A DNA stretch of 64,000 bases from DASRDR01 sp044867785 (GTDB lineage Bacteria; Methylomirabilota; Methylomirabilia; Rokubacteriales; DASRDR01): NCBI GenBank assembly GCA_044867785.1, contig JBIOVM010000085.1:1-64000 (forward strand), written 5' to 3'. The notes below the pieces were generated by a model. The model was not told the DNA's origin and ran no database searches. It saw only the letters and a program-made list of their open reading frames with translations. Position numbers and translations under genes: made by a program. Below are positions 48,952 through 56,959 of this stretch, piece after piece. Each line of letters begins with the position of its first letter. Position 1 is the first letter of the stretch.

Positions 48952-49778
48952 GGGCCCGGGGGCCGGCCGGCGGGGCCCTCGCGAGGGGATGGCGGCAGGC
49001 GTTCGTCGGCCTGGCGCTGGCCGGCGTCCTCGGCCTCTTCCTCTTCCCGGTGTTCTGGCTGACGCTCACCGCCCTCCGTCCGGAGTCCGAGGTGTTCTAC
49101 GTGCACCGCGGCACTCATATCACGCTGGCCAACTTCCTGAAAGCCTGGCAGTCGCCGAAGATCCAGGAGTCGTTCCTGAACAGCGCGGTGCTGGCCGTCC
49201 TGGCGACGGTGTTCTCGCTCCAGATCACCGTGATGAGCGGCTACATGCTGTCCCGGTTCAAGGGCGCGACGAACAAGGTCTGGTTCACCGCCATCTACCT
49301 GTTCCGCACCGTGCCCTACATCACCTGGGTGATGCCGCTCTACCTGCTGACCCAGTCGCTCGGGCTCTACGACACCTACCTCGGGCTGCTGCTCCCCCAC
49401 GTGGCGGTGCACATTTGCTTCTTCAGCTGGGTGATGAAGGGGTTCTTCGACGGCGTGGAGCCCGAGCTCGAGCAGGCCGCCTATCTCGACGGGTGCTCGC
49501 ACTGGGGCGCGTTCCTGCGGATCATCCTGCCGCAGGCCTTGCCGGGTATCATGGCGCTCGGGATCCTGTGCTGGCTGTTCACGTGGAACGAGTTTCTGTT
49601 CGCCCTGATCCTGACGGGAAGCCAGACGCCGCTCCTCACGGTGACCATGGCGCAGTTCGTCCACGAGCTGGGCGTCGAGTGGCACCTCATGAGCGCCACG
49701 GCCGTGATGGCCATGATCCCGGCGCTCTTGGTGACTCTCTTCGCCCAGCGGTACGTGGTCTCGGGGCTCCGGCTGTGA
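48948..49778 (+). CDS. ABC transporter permease (MalG/UgpE type)
   Basis: A 276-residue partner permease with six hydrophobic segments and the EAA-type loop EQAAYLDGCSHWGAFLRIILP (around residues 170-190; first 17 residues here). GTG 48948 overlaps the previous stop. No ATP-binding subunit follows, so the importer probably uses a shared MsmK/UgpC-like ATPase encoded elsewhere. The next gene, 77 nt on, is an unrelated MaoC dehydratase with its own Shine-Dalgarno. Confidence 0.9.
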   Translation: MRARGPAGGALARGWRQAFVGLALAGVLGLFLFPVFWLTLTALRPESEVFYVHRGTHITLANFLKAWQSPKIQESFLNSAVLAVLATVFSLQITVMSGYMLSRFKGATNKVWFTAIYLFRTVPYITWVMPLYLLTQSLGLYDTYLGLLLPHVAVHICFFSWVMKGFFDGVEPELEQAAYLDGCSHWGAFLRIILPQALPGIMALGILCWLFTWNEFLFALILTGSQTPLLTVTMAQFVHELGVEWHLMSATAVMAMIPALLVTLFAQRYVVSGLRL

Positions 49779-49855
49779 CGGGGTCAGCGTGCGCCGTCCG
49801 GACACCGGCCCGCGCGACTCGTCCCGACCGCGAAGTCTGATCCGGGGAGGAAGGC

Positions 49856-50281
49856 ATGACGACGGCGATGGCGGCGCTGCCGGTCGGGAAGCGCGTCGAG
49901 GTGCGCAAGACGGTCGGCGAGACCGACGTGTACCTCTTCGCGGGCATCTCGGGCGATTTCAGCCCGAACCACGTCGACGAGGAGTACATGAAGGCGACGA
50001 AGTACGGGCGCCGCATCGCGCATGGCGCCCTGATGGTCGCGTACATGTCGCAGGCGTCGACCAAGATGTGTGCCGGGCTGCCGGGCACGATCGTGTCCTA
50101 CGGCTACGACCGGATCCGCTTCCCCGGAGCGGTGTTCATCGGCGACACCGTGACGGTGGCCTACGAGATCGCCGAGCGAGACGAGGCGGCGCGCAAGACG
50201 TTCGCTCGCGTGACCGTGACGAACCAGCGGGGCCAGGTGGTGGCCGCCGCCACCCACATCCTGAAGATCGTGGACGCGTAG
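49856..50281 (+). CDS. MaoC-family (R)-hydratase
   Basis: A 141-residue hot-dog-fold protein. The catalytic pair of (R)-specific enoyl-CoA hydratases is in FAGISGDFSPNHVDEEY (D and H, residues about 27-43), followed by RRIAHGALMVAYMSQA. GAGGAAGG precedes ATG 49856. Length fits PhaJ-like single-domain enzymes that hydrate trans-2-enoyl-CoA. It sits between the importer genes and a uronate hydrolase; 2-methylfumaryl- or mesaconyl-type substrates are possible but unproven. Confidence 0.85.
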   Translation: MTTAMAALPVGKRVEVRKTVGETDVYLFAGISGDFSPNHVDEEYMKATKYGRRIAHGALMVAYMSQASTKMCAGLPGTIVSYGYDRIRFPGAVFIGDTVTVAYEIAERDEAARKTFARVTVTNQRGQVVAAATHILKIVDA

Positions 50282-50322
50282 GCCGGGCGTCGGCGCGCCG
50301 AGACAGCGAAGGAGAGGAAGCG

Positions 50323-50588
50323 ATGGGAGCAAGGCGCTCGACGGCGTCCGACGCCCCCCGGACCGCGCTCCCGGCGACCGACCTCCAGCCCGAGCAGACG
50401 ATCATGCCGTGGAAGGCGTCGAGCTCGACCCGGCCACCGGGCCGAGCGAGCTCGGGTCGCCGCTCATCATCCAGTGGCGTGGCGGCGCCTGCCGCGTCGG
50501 CTGGCCGTTCGGCCTGGCGGCGATGGACGTGCTCGACCCCCTTGCCCGAGCAGAGCGATCGAAAGTGACGCGGCGTCCGCGGTGGTGA
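50323..50588 (+). pseudogene. Small gene split by a probable frameshift
   Basis: ATG 50323 has an excellent Shine-Dalgarno (GGAGAGGAAG) and reads MGARRSTASDAPRTALPATD and on to LQPEQTIMP, after which the frame turns into an unlikely serine/arginine run. In another frame from about 50409 (GTG) a protein-like stretch, VEGVELDPATGPSELGSPLI then IQWRGGACRVGWPFGLAAMD and VLDPLARAERSK, runs to TGA 50588, which overlaps the next gene's GTG (GTGA). The two halves together would make a gene of about 88 residues with one indel near 50400. I do not recognise the family. Alternatively only the second ORF (50409-50588) is translated. Confidence 0.45.
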
Positions 50589-51694
50589 CCGACGAGCTGA
50601 CGCGAGAGGCCCAGGCGCGCCTGCTGGCGCGCGTGGACGCCACCGCCGCGGCGCCTCCCGACGGCTTCCCGCACGCGGCGGACCCCGCCACCGGACGCTG
50701 GGCCGCCAAGCCCGGAGGGGCGTGGACCGACGGGTTCTGGGTCGGGCTCCTGTGGCTCGCTCACGCGGCCACGGGCGCGCCCCGCTACCGCCGCTGGGGA
50801 CTCGAGTGGGCGGAGCGGCTCCGCGGCCGCGAGCGGCAGTCGAGCCACGACATCGGGTTCCTCTTCCAGTACGGGGCCGTGCTGGGCTGGCGGACGGTCC
50901 GGGAGCCCGTCCTTCGCGACCTCGGACTGGCCGCCGCCGATCGCCTGGTGGCGATGTGGCATCCGCGCGCCCGGGTGATCCCCGTCGGCTCCCACGCCGA
51001 GGTCTCGTCGGGCCTGGACGACGTCACGATCGATTGCCTGATGAACCTCCAGGTCCTCTGGTGGGCCGCGTCGGAGACGGGCGATGCTCGCTACCGGGAC
51101 GTGGCGCTGGCGCACGCCGAGCGGACCGCGGCCTGGCACGTCCGACCCGACGGCTCCTGCTACCAATCCGTGCACTTCCATCCGGACACCGGCGCGCCGT
51201 ACAAGAAGCACACGCACCAGGGCTATTCCGCGGAGGGCTGCTGGGCGCGCGGTCTCGGCTGGTGCGCCTACGGGTTCCTCGAGGCCCATCGCGCGACCGG
51301 ACGCGGCGACTTCCTCGACATCGCCCGCCGCGCCCTCGACTATCACGCCCGCCGGAGCCCCGAGGATCCGGTGACGTTCAACGACTACGACGATCCCCGA
51401 ATCCCGGGGGCGCCACGGGACACCTCGGCGGCGGCGATCCTCGCCTCGGCGGCGATCGAGACCGGACGCGTGAGCGGAGACGCACGCTTCCGCCGCGAGG
51501 GCGGCCGGCTGCTGGCCGGGCTGATCCGCGGCTATCTCACGCCGCTCGCCGCGGACGACGCGCGGCCGCCCGGCATGCTCCTTCACGGCTGCTACAACCT
51601 CTACAGCGGCGAGGCCCCCGACCACGAGCTGGTGTGGGGGGACTATTTTCTGCTGGAGGCCTTGCTGCGCTGGCACGGGTGGGCGTCCGCGTGA
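50585..51694 (+). CDS. Unsaturated glucuronyl hydrolase (GH88-like)
   Basis: A 369-residue (alpha/alpha)6-barrel hydrolase resembling GH88 enzymes, which remove a 4,5-unsaturated uronic acid from oligosaccharides released by polysaccharide lyases. The catalytic aspartates lie in SSHDIGFLF (about residue 81-89) and VTIDCLMNLQVLWW (about 146-159); the WTDGFWVGLLWLAH segment (about 48-61) and KKHTHQGYSAEGCWARGLGW (about 200-219) are conserved. No signal peptide, so it acts in the cytoplasm on imported fragments, which fits the importer genes upstream. GTG 50585 overlaps the preceding small gene; GTG 50582 is an alternative. Confidence 0.83.
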   Translation: MTDELTREAQARLLARVDATAAAPPDGFPHAADPATGRWAAKPGGAWTDGFWVGLLWLAHAATGAPRYRRWGLEWAERLRGRERQSSHDIGFLFQYGAVLGWRTVREPVLRDLGLAAADRLVAMWHPRARVIPVGSHAEVSSGLDDVTIDCLMNLQVLWWAASETGDARYRDVALAHAERTAAWHVRPDGSCYQSVHFHPDTGAPYKKHTHQGYSAEGCWARGLGWCAYGFLEAHRATGRGDFLDIARRALDYHARRSPEDPVTFNDYDDPRIPGAPRDTSAAAILASAAIETGRVSGDARFRREGGRLLAGLIRGYLTPLAADDARPPGMLLHGCYNLYSGEAPDHELVWGDYFLLEALLRWHGWASA

Positions 51695-51740
51695 GCGAGC
51701 GCCCGCGGTCCCGGTCGGGCGCGGCGGCGGGCGCGCTCCG

Positions 51741-52475
51741 GTGATCCGGCTCGTCACGCTGGATTTCTGGCAGACGCTGTTCGCCGACACGCAGGACGGC
51801 TTGCATCGAGCGCATGCCCTGCGCCTCGAGGGCGTGCGGGCCAGCCTGGCCGAGGCCGGGCGCCTCTACTCTTCCGCCGAGCTGACGACGGCCGACACGC
51901 GGGCGGGCGCGGCGTTCGACGCCGTGTGGCGAGAGCAGCGCGACCTGGCGCCCGAGGAGCAGCTCCGGGTGTTCCTGGCGACGCTCGATCCCGAGCTGCC
52001 GGCCGCGCTCGATGCCGCGACGCTGGAGCGACTGGCCCGCGCCTACCAGGAGCCGGCCCTGACGCACCGGCCGCAGCTCGCGCGAGGTGCGGCGGACGCC
52101 GTCGCCGAGCTCCGGGCTCGCGGCTTCGCCCTCGGCCTGATCTCGAACACGGGCCGGACGCCGGGGCTCGTCCTCCGGCAACTCCTGGCCGACGCGGGCC
52201 TGCTCGAGCATTTCGCCGTGCTGGCCTTCTCCGACGAGCGGGGGGTCCGAAAGCCGGCGAGCGCGATGTTCGGGTGGGTGCTGGCGGCCGCCGCGATGAA
52301 GCCGGCCGGCGCGGTCCACGTGGGCGACGACGCCGTCGCCGACGTGGGCGGGGCCCGGAGCGCCGGGATGCGGGCGATCCACTTCGTGCCCGATGCGGCC
52401 GCGCCCGGCGCGGCCGCCGACGCGGTGCTGCGCGAGTTCGCCGAGCTCCCGGCTCTCGTGGCCCGGCTCGGCTGA
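51741..52475 (+). CDS. HAD-superfamily hydrolase
   Basis: A 244-residue HAD protein. Motif I is VTLDFWQTLFAD (residues 4-15), where the usual second aspartate is replaced by tryptophan, as in some HAD-IA members. Motif II LGLISNTGRTPG is near 132, motif III the lysine in DERGVRKPASAMF near 168, motif IV VHVGDDAVADVGGA near 193. GTG 51741. Follows the GH88 gene by 46 nt and might dephosphorylate a sugar phosphate, though the altered motif I makes phosphatase activity uncertain. Confidence 0.84.
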   Translation: MIRLVTLDFWQTLFADTQDGLHRAHALRLEGVRASLAEAGRLYSSAELTTADTRAGAAFDAVWREQRDLAPEEQLRVFLATLDPELPAALDAATLERLARAYQEPALTHRPQLARGAADAVAELRARGFALGLISNTGRTPGLVLRQLLADAGLLEHFAVLAFSDERGVRKPASAMFGWVLAAAAMKPAGAVHVGDDAVADVGGARSAGMRAIHFVPDAAAPGAAADAVLREFAELPALVARLG

Positions 52476-52544
52476 CGGAGCGCCTCAGCCGGGCGGGCCG
52501 GCTTGCCGGGGGGCGGGACCCATCCGACCCCCTCACGGGTTCCC

Positions 52545-52646
52545 GCCAAGGGGCAGTCGCACACGCAGACCTTCTCGACGGCGGGCGTCTACGAGTACAT
52601 CTGCGGCCTGCACCCGGCGATGAAGGGGACCGTCGAGGTCAAGTAG
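52545..52646 (+). pseudogene. C-terminal remnant of a cupredoxin
   Basis: About 33 codons in one frame, ending at TAG 52646, read VPAKGQSHTQTFSTAGVYEY then ICGLHPAMKGTVEVK. This is the copper-binding end of a plastocyanin/amicyanin-like cupredoxin: Cys, His and Met ligands are present in C-G-L-H-P-A-M, but the N-terminal three quarters, including the first histidine ligand, and any start codon are missing. A truncated leftover rather than a gene. Confidence 0.6.
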
Positions 52647-52711
52647 GGCTCGCTCGTCCGTCCTTCGGTCGGTCGCTCCGCTTCGGCGGCACCCTCCCGG
52701 CGGGTCTTCGG

Positions 52712-52740
52712 TTGCCGGCATCGCGGCCGGGCGCTATGAT
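52712..52740 (+). promoter_or_regulatory. Promoter of apt
   Basis: TTGCCG (52712-52717), exactly 17 nt, TATGAT (52735-52740; 5/6). The transcript would start near 52747, with a 60-nt leader carrying GAGGGAGA before ATG 52807. Confidence 0.55.
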
Positions 52741-52806
52741 GAAGCCCCGCACGGCGCCGAGGCCCGGCGAGCTTCCGTCCTCCGCCGGCCGAGAGGGAGA
52801 CTCGAC

Positions 52807-53331
52807 ATGGACGTGTCCGAGCTGAGGAGCAAGATCCGGGACATCAAGGACTTCCCGACCGAGGGCATCCTCTTCAAGGACATCACCACCCTCCTGAAGG
52901 ACCCCAAGGCCTTCAAGTGCGTCCTCGACGAGCTCGCCACCCGCTACATCCAGTCGGGCGTCGAGGTCGTCGTCGGGGTCGAGTCCCGCGGATTCATCTT
53001 CGGGGGCGCCCTGGCCCACGAGCTGGGCGCCGGGTTCGTCCCGGTCCGGAAGCTCGGCAAGCTTCCGGCCAAGACGATCGAGGTCGAGTACGAGCTGGAG
53101 TACGGTCGGGACGCCCTGGCCATGCACGAGGACGCGATCAACCCCGGGCAGCGTGTCTTGATCGTGGACGATCTCCTCGCGACGGGGGGGACGATGGCCG
53201 CGACCCTCCGGCTCGTCGAACAGAGCGGCGGCGTCGTGGTGGGGCTGGCCTTTCTGATCGAGCTGGCCTTCCTTCACGGTCGTGCGAAGCTGAAGTCGCA
53301 CCCGGTGACGTCGCTGATCGTCTACGACTGA
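52807..53331 (+). CDS. apt: Adenine phosphoribosyltransferase
   Basis: A 174-residue purine-salvage enzyme that makes AMP and pyrophosphate from adenine and PRPP. The N-terminal signature IRDIKDFPTEGILFKDITTL (9-28) is specific to Apt. GVESRGFIFGGALA (about 57-70) and the PRPP-binding loop RVLIVDDLLATGGTMAA (about 116-132) are intact. Length is normal. A good promoter lies upstream; a Spy-like gene follows after 31 nt. Confidence 0.95.
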   Translation: MDVSELRSKIRDIKDFPTEGILFKDITTLLKDPKAFKCVLDELATRYIQSGVEVVVGVESRGFIFGGALAHELGAGFVPVRKLGKLPAKTIEVEYELEYGRDALAMHEDAINPGQRVLIVDDLLATGGTMAATLRLVEQSGGVVVGLAFLIELAFLHGRAKLKSHPVTSLIVYD

Positions 53332-53362
53332 CCGGGATCCCAGAGGGAGGCGGAAGACAGCC

Positions 53363-53980
53363 ATGACAAGCATCATTCTCGCGTTCTGGGCGACCGTGAC
53401 CCTGGCGATCGTCGTCGCGCCGGCGGCGGCCGGCACGCCCACCCCCGGCAGCTTCGAGGAGGCCGGGCGAATGGTCGACCAGCTGGCCGGCCGACTCGGG
53501 ACCCTCGGCGCCGAGCTTGCCCAGCAGATCCAGCAGGGGATGCGCGGCCTGGGGACCCCGGGGCCCATGGGGCGGCCGATGAGCGAGCCGGGCGGGCGCC
53601 CGCTCATCACCATCATGCTGCACCACCGGAGCGAGCTCGGATTGACCCCGGAGCAGGTGACGCGGCTGGAGGCGCTCCGAGGGGAGTTCTCGCGGGAAGC
53701 CATCCGCCGGACCGCCGACATCCGCATCGCGGAGCTGGATCTGGCGACGCTGCTCGAGCAGGAGCCGACGGACCTGAGCAAGGTGGAGACGAAGGTGCGC
53801 GAGGTGGCGCAGCTCAGGGCCGACCTCCGGATCGCGCGCCTTCGGGCCATCGAGCAGGGGAAAGCGACGCTGACGCCGGACCAGCGGACCCGTCTCCAGA
53901 CGCTGCTGAGCGGGATGCATCACGGGCCGGGCGGGACCTCGGCGCCGCGGCGCTCCGCCGATACCGGCGCGCTGCTCTAG
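53363..53980 (+). CDS. Periplasmic Spy/CpxP-like protein
   Basis: A 205-residue exported protein with a signal peptide (residues 1-23, IILAFWATVTLAIVVAPAAA-G), a glycine/proline/methionine-rich linker (about 60-88) and a helical part with LTPEQVTRLEAL (about 94-105) and LTPDQRTRLQTL (about 173-184), the paired LTxxQ motifs of Spy/CpxP/ZraP. The His/Met residues (HHRSELG, MHHGPGG) could bind metal. Starts 31 nt after apt, ends 19 nt before the next gene. Confidence 0.75.
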   Translation: MTSIILAFWATVTLAIVVAPAAAGTPTPGSFEEAGRMVDQLAGRLGTLGAELAQQIQQGMRGLGTPGPMGRPMSEPGGRPLITIMLHHRSELGLTPEQVTRLEALRGEFSREAIRRTADIRIAELDLATLLEQEPTDLSKVETKVREVAQLRADLRIARLRAIEQGKATLTPDQRTRLQTLLSGMHHGPGGTSAPRRSADTGALL

Positions 53981-53999
53981 GCGCGCCCGACGGGCTTCG

Positions 54000-54857
54000 A
54001 TGGCGATCTCGAAGGTCGGCGTCGTCGGGTGCGGGCTCATGGGCGGCGGCATCGCCCAGGTCGTGGCGCAGGCGGGCTATGCGACCACGGTGGTCGAGGC
54101 GGACCGGGCGCTGCTGGATCGCGGCCTCGGCGGCATTCGCCGCAGCCTGGACGGGCTGGTCGACAAGGGACGGCTCGCCCCCGACGAGCGTGACCGCGTC
54201 CGCGCGCGGCTCGCGGGGACCGTGCGCCTCGACGACCTGGCGGAGGTCGACCTCGTGATCGAGGCGATCACCGAGAACCCGGCGATCAAGAAGGAGACGT
54301 TCGCGCGCCTCGACCGGATCTGCCCCGCCCATGCGCTCCTGGCGTCGAACACCTCGTCGTGCACCATCACCGAGCTGGCCACCGCCACGAAGCGGCCTGC
54401 GCAGGTCCTCGGCCTGCACTTCTTCAATCCCGCGCCGGTGATGAAGCTCGTCGAGGTGATCCGCACGATCCTCACCGGGGATCCGGCCTTCAAGACCGCC
54501 TGGGGGTTCGTCCAGTCGCTCGGCAAGACGCCGGTCGCGGTCCAGGACACCACCGGGTTCGTCGTCAACCGCCTCCTCGTGCCGTACTTGCTCGAGGCGA
54601 TCCGTCTGCTGGAGTCGGGCGTGGCCTCGAAGGAGGACATCGACCAGGCGATGAAGCTCGGCTGCGGCTACCCGATGGGCCCGTTCACGCTGCTCGACCT
54701 GGTGGGCCTCGACACGACGCTCTACGTCGCCGAGGTGATGTTCCAGGAGTTCCGCGAAGCGCGCTTCGCCCCCCCGCCGCTGCTCCGGCGCATGGTCCTC
54801 GCCGGGCATCTCGGCAAGAAGAGCGGCAAGGGGTTCTACGACCATTCGCCCCGGTAG
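54000..54857 (+). CDS. 3-hydroxyacyl-CoA (3-hydroxybutyryl-CoA) dehydrogenase
   Basis: A 285-residue NAD-dependent (S)-3-hydroxyacyl-CoA dehydrogenase of the Hbd/PaaH type. N-terminal Rossmann motif VGVVGCGLMGGGIAQVVAQAG (residues 6-26, first 20 here), catalytic histidine in LGLHFFNPAPVMKLVEVI (about 139-156) with the partner glutamate in the same helix, and QDTTGFVVNRLL plus the C-terminal MGPFTLLDLVGLD dimer domain. Participates in beta-oxidation of acyl-CoA, possibly the adipyl-CoA arising from the box pathway. ATG 54000 directly follows a short gap after the Spy-like gene. Confidence 0.92.
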   Translation: MAISKVGVVGCGLMGGGIAQVVAQAGYATTVVEADRALLDRGLGGIRRSLDGLVDKGRLAPDERDRVRARLAGTVRLDDLAEVDLVIEAITENPAIKKETFARLDRICPAHALLASNTSSCTITELATATKRPAQVLGLHFFNPAPVMKLVEVIRTILTGDPAFKTAWGFVQSLGKTPVAVQDTTGFVVNRLLVPYLLEAIRLLESGVASKEDIDQAMKLGCGYPMGPFTLLDLVGLDTTLYVAEVMFQEFREARFAPPPLLRRMVLAGHLGKKSGKGFYDHSPR

Positions 54858-54877
54858 CCGGCCCAGGGGATGATCCG

Positions 54878-55528
54878 ATGACCCGCGGGACCGTCCGAGT
54901 CGCCCCCGGCGCGGGCCGGCGCGACCTCCGGCGCTGGGCCAAGGCATCCCGGGGAGCGATGGTTCTCGGCCTCGCCGTCGTCGCGACGTCCGTCGTCGCG
55001 CAAGACAAGATCGACGGCAACCGCTACCAGAACCCCCGCTACGGGATCCAGATCGAGAAGCCGGCCCGGTGGCACTTCATCACCGCGACGATGATCATGG
55101 ACATCGCCCGGAAGGCGGCCGGGATGCCGGCGCCGGGCGGCGACGTCGACCCGGTCAAGACCGCCGGGTTTGCGGTCATCGTGTCGAAGATCCCCGCACT
55201 CGGGCGGGACGCGGCGCCCCTGGTGGTGGTGCGCGTCGAGGACCTACCCAGGGCGCCGGCTGACATCGGCGAGACGTGCGAGCGTCTCCGGAGCGGGATG
55301 TCGGAGCCGGAGACCGTGGCGCCGACCCGCGTGGTGAGCGTCGAGGGTCGGCCGGCCGCCCGGCTCGACTTCAAGGGCTACGTGGACGGGGCGGCGGTCC
55401 GCGCCACCGCCTTGTGCACCTTCCAGGACCGCCGCGCGTTCGTCGTCGTGGGCCAGGCGCTCGCCGCCGAGTTCGACGCGGAGGCGAGCACGTTCGACGC
55501 GATCCTCCAGAGCTTCCGCCTGCGATGA
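54878..55528 (+). CDS. Exported protein of unknown function
   Basis: A 216-residue protein with a long, arginine-rich N-region and a hydrophobic core (GAMVLGLAVVATSVVAQDK, about 27-45), a signal peptide or anchor. The mature part (RYQNPRYGIQIEKPARWHF, later SFRLR at the end) looks like the PsbP/DUF1795-like fold used by small lipoprotein-like domains that follow a YxNxxYGFxIxxPxxW pattern. No enzyme motif is present. ATG 54878 is 20 nt after the previous stop. Confidence 0.6.
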   Translation: MTRGTVRVAPGAGRRDLRRWAKASRGAMVLGLAVVATSVVAQDKIDGNRYQNPRYGIQIEKPARWHFITATMIMDIARKAAGMPAPGGDVDPVKTAGFAVIVSKIPALGRDAAPLVVVRVEDLPRAPADIGETCERLRSGMSEPETVAPTRVVSVEGRPAARLDFKGYVDGAAVRATALCTFQDRRAFVVVGQALAAEFDAEASTFDAILQSFRLR

Positions 55529-55539
55529 GCCGGCCGGCC

Positions 55540-55560
55540 GCCACCGGCCGACGGCCGTCC
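55540..55560 (+). repeat. 21-nt dispersed repeat, diverged copy 3
   Basis: Matches the words at 9382 and 14927 at 19 of 21 positions; both differences are A to C (GCCACCGGCCGACGG at the start). The changes lengthen the central stem to CGGCC-GAC-GGCCG, so hairpin potential is kept. Lies in the 136-nt gap before the acyl-CoA dehydrogenase gene. Confidence 0.5.
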
Positions 55561-55664
55561 CGTCGGACCCGTCCGTTCGACTCCGGCGGAGCCACGGGCG
55601 CTCCGTGAGCGTCGGACGGCCCGGAGCGGCGCCTCGCCGCCCCGGCCGGGAACGGAGCTAGCTC

Positions 55665-56813
55665 ATGCATCTCTTCTACATCTCCGACGAGCAGCGGATG
55701 GTGATGGAGCTCGCCCGGTCGATCGCTCGGGAGAAGATCGCTCCCGTCGCGGCCCATCACGACGAGACGGAGACGTATCCCGAGGAGCCGATGCGCCTCC
55801 TGGCCGAGCAGGGCCTGATGGGCATCTGGATCCCGGAGGCTTACGGGGGCAGCGACGCGGGGGCGCTGGCGATCGCGCTCGTCGCGGAGGAGATCGCGTG
55901 GGCGTGCGCCGCGACGGCGACGAACTGGGGGGCGACGCCCCTCGGCGGCTACCCGATCCTCCTGGCGGGCACCGAGGACCAGAAGCGGCGCTACCTGCCG
56001 CGGATCGCCGCCGGGGCGCTGCTCGCGGCCTACTCGCTGTCCGAGCCGGACGCCGGCTCGGACGCGGCGAGTCTCCGCACCATCGCCGTGCGGAAGGGCG
56101 ACCGGTACGTCCTCAACGGCACCAAGCTGTGGTGCTCCAACGGGTCGAACGCGGGCGTGATCACGCTGTTCGCCACCGTGGACCCCGGCAAGGGGCCCCG
56201 CGGGGTCACGGCGTTCCTCGTCGAGCCCGGCTTCCCGGGCTTCGCCGTCGGCAAGCAGGAGCGCAAGATGGGAATCCGTGCGTCCCCCACCGTCGCGCTC
56301 CATCTCCAGGATTGCGAGGTCCCGGCGGAGAACCGCCTCGGGGAGGAGGGCGAGGGTTTCCGGATCGCGATGCGGACGCTCGACTACACGCGGCCCATGA
56401 CGGGCGCGACGGCGGTCGGCGTCGCCCAGGCCGCGCTCGACGCGGCGACGGCTTACGCGAAGGAGCGCCGACAGTTCGGCCAGCCGATCGCGGCGTTCCA
56501 GGCGATTCAGTTCATGCTCGCGGACATGGCCATGCAGGCCCACGGGGCGCGCCTCATGGTCCATCACGTGGCGAGCCTGGTCGATCGTGGCGTCGCGGGC
56601 ACCGTGCTGGAAGCCTCGATGGCGAAGTGCTTCGCGGCCGACGCGGCGATGAAGGTCGCCACCGACGCCGTCCAGGTGTTCGGGGGCGTCGGCTACACGC
56701 GGGAGTTCCCCGTGGAGCGGTTCATGCGTGACGCCAAGATCATGCAGATCTACGAGGGCACGAACCAGATCCAGCGGCTCGTCATCGCGCGCGAGCTGCT
56801 CGGGCTTCGATAG
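55665..56813 (+). CDS. Acyl-CoA dehydrogenase
   Basis: A 382-residue FAD-dependent acyl-CoA dehydrogenase. Family signatures are AAYSLSEPDAGSDAASLRT (about 122-140) and QFGQPIAAFQAIQFMLADMA near 270. The C-terminal catalytic-base region is DAVQVFGGVGYTREFPVERF then DAKIMQIYEGTNQIQR, where the glutamate of YEGT is the base of short/medium-chain enzymes. It oxidises acyl-CoA to trans-2-enoyl-CoA. GGAG upstream of ATG 55665. Confidence 0.93.
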   Translation: MHLFYISDEQRMVMELARSIAREKIAPVAAHHDETETYPEEPMRLLAEQGLMGIWIPEAYGGSDAGALAIALVAEEIAWACAATATNWGATPLGGYPILLAGTEDQKRRYLPRIAAGALLAAYSLSEPDAGSDAASLRTIAVRKGDRYVLNGTKLWCSNGSNAGVITLFATVDPGKGPRGVTAFLVEPGFPGFAVGKQERKMGIRASPTVALHLQDCEVPAENRLGEEGEGFRIAMRTLDYTRPMTGATAVGVAQAALDAATAYAKERRQFGQPIAAFQAIQFMLADMAMQAHGARLMVHHVASLVDRGVAGTVLEASMAKCFAADAAMKVATDAVQVFGGVGYTREFPVERFMRDAKIMQIYEGTNQIQRLVIARELLGLR

Positions 56814-56902
56814 CGGGCGCGGCCCCGCGACGGCGAGGGGCGAGCCCCCTCCCCGGTCCCCGGCAACCCGGAAATCGTCGCGATGGCCCCTCGCCGCCGG
56901 AC

Positions 56903-56908
56903 TACAAT
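56903..56908 (+). promoter_or_regulatory. Putative -10 box before the six-GAF kinase gene
   Basis: TACAAT (5/6) with no convincing -35 at 17 nt. Start point would be near 56915. A 15-codon ORF begins at ATG 56917 and ends at the TGA overlapping GTG 56960; it may be a short leader ORF. Confidence 0.35.
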
Positions 56909-56959
56909 CCTCGTCATGAACCGGAGCCCCGCTCCGAGCCTCGGCACCCGCCGCGGGAC

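Larger units (their letters stand above)
52476..52806 (+). other. 331-nt gap with a cupredoxin fragment and the apt promoter
   Basis: No intact gene. The gap holds the cupredoxin remnant (52545-52646) and the promoter at 52712-52740, each listed separately. Nothing else is seen. Confidence 0.5.
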
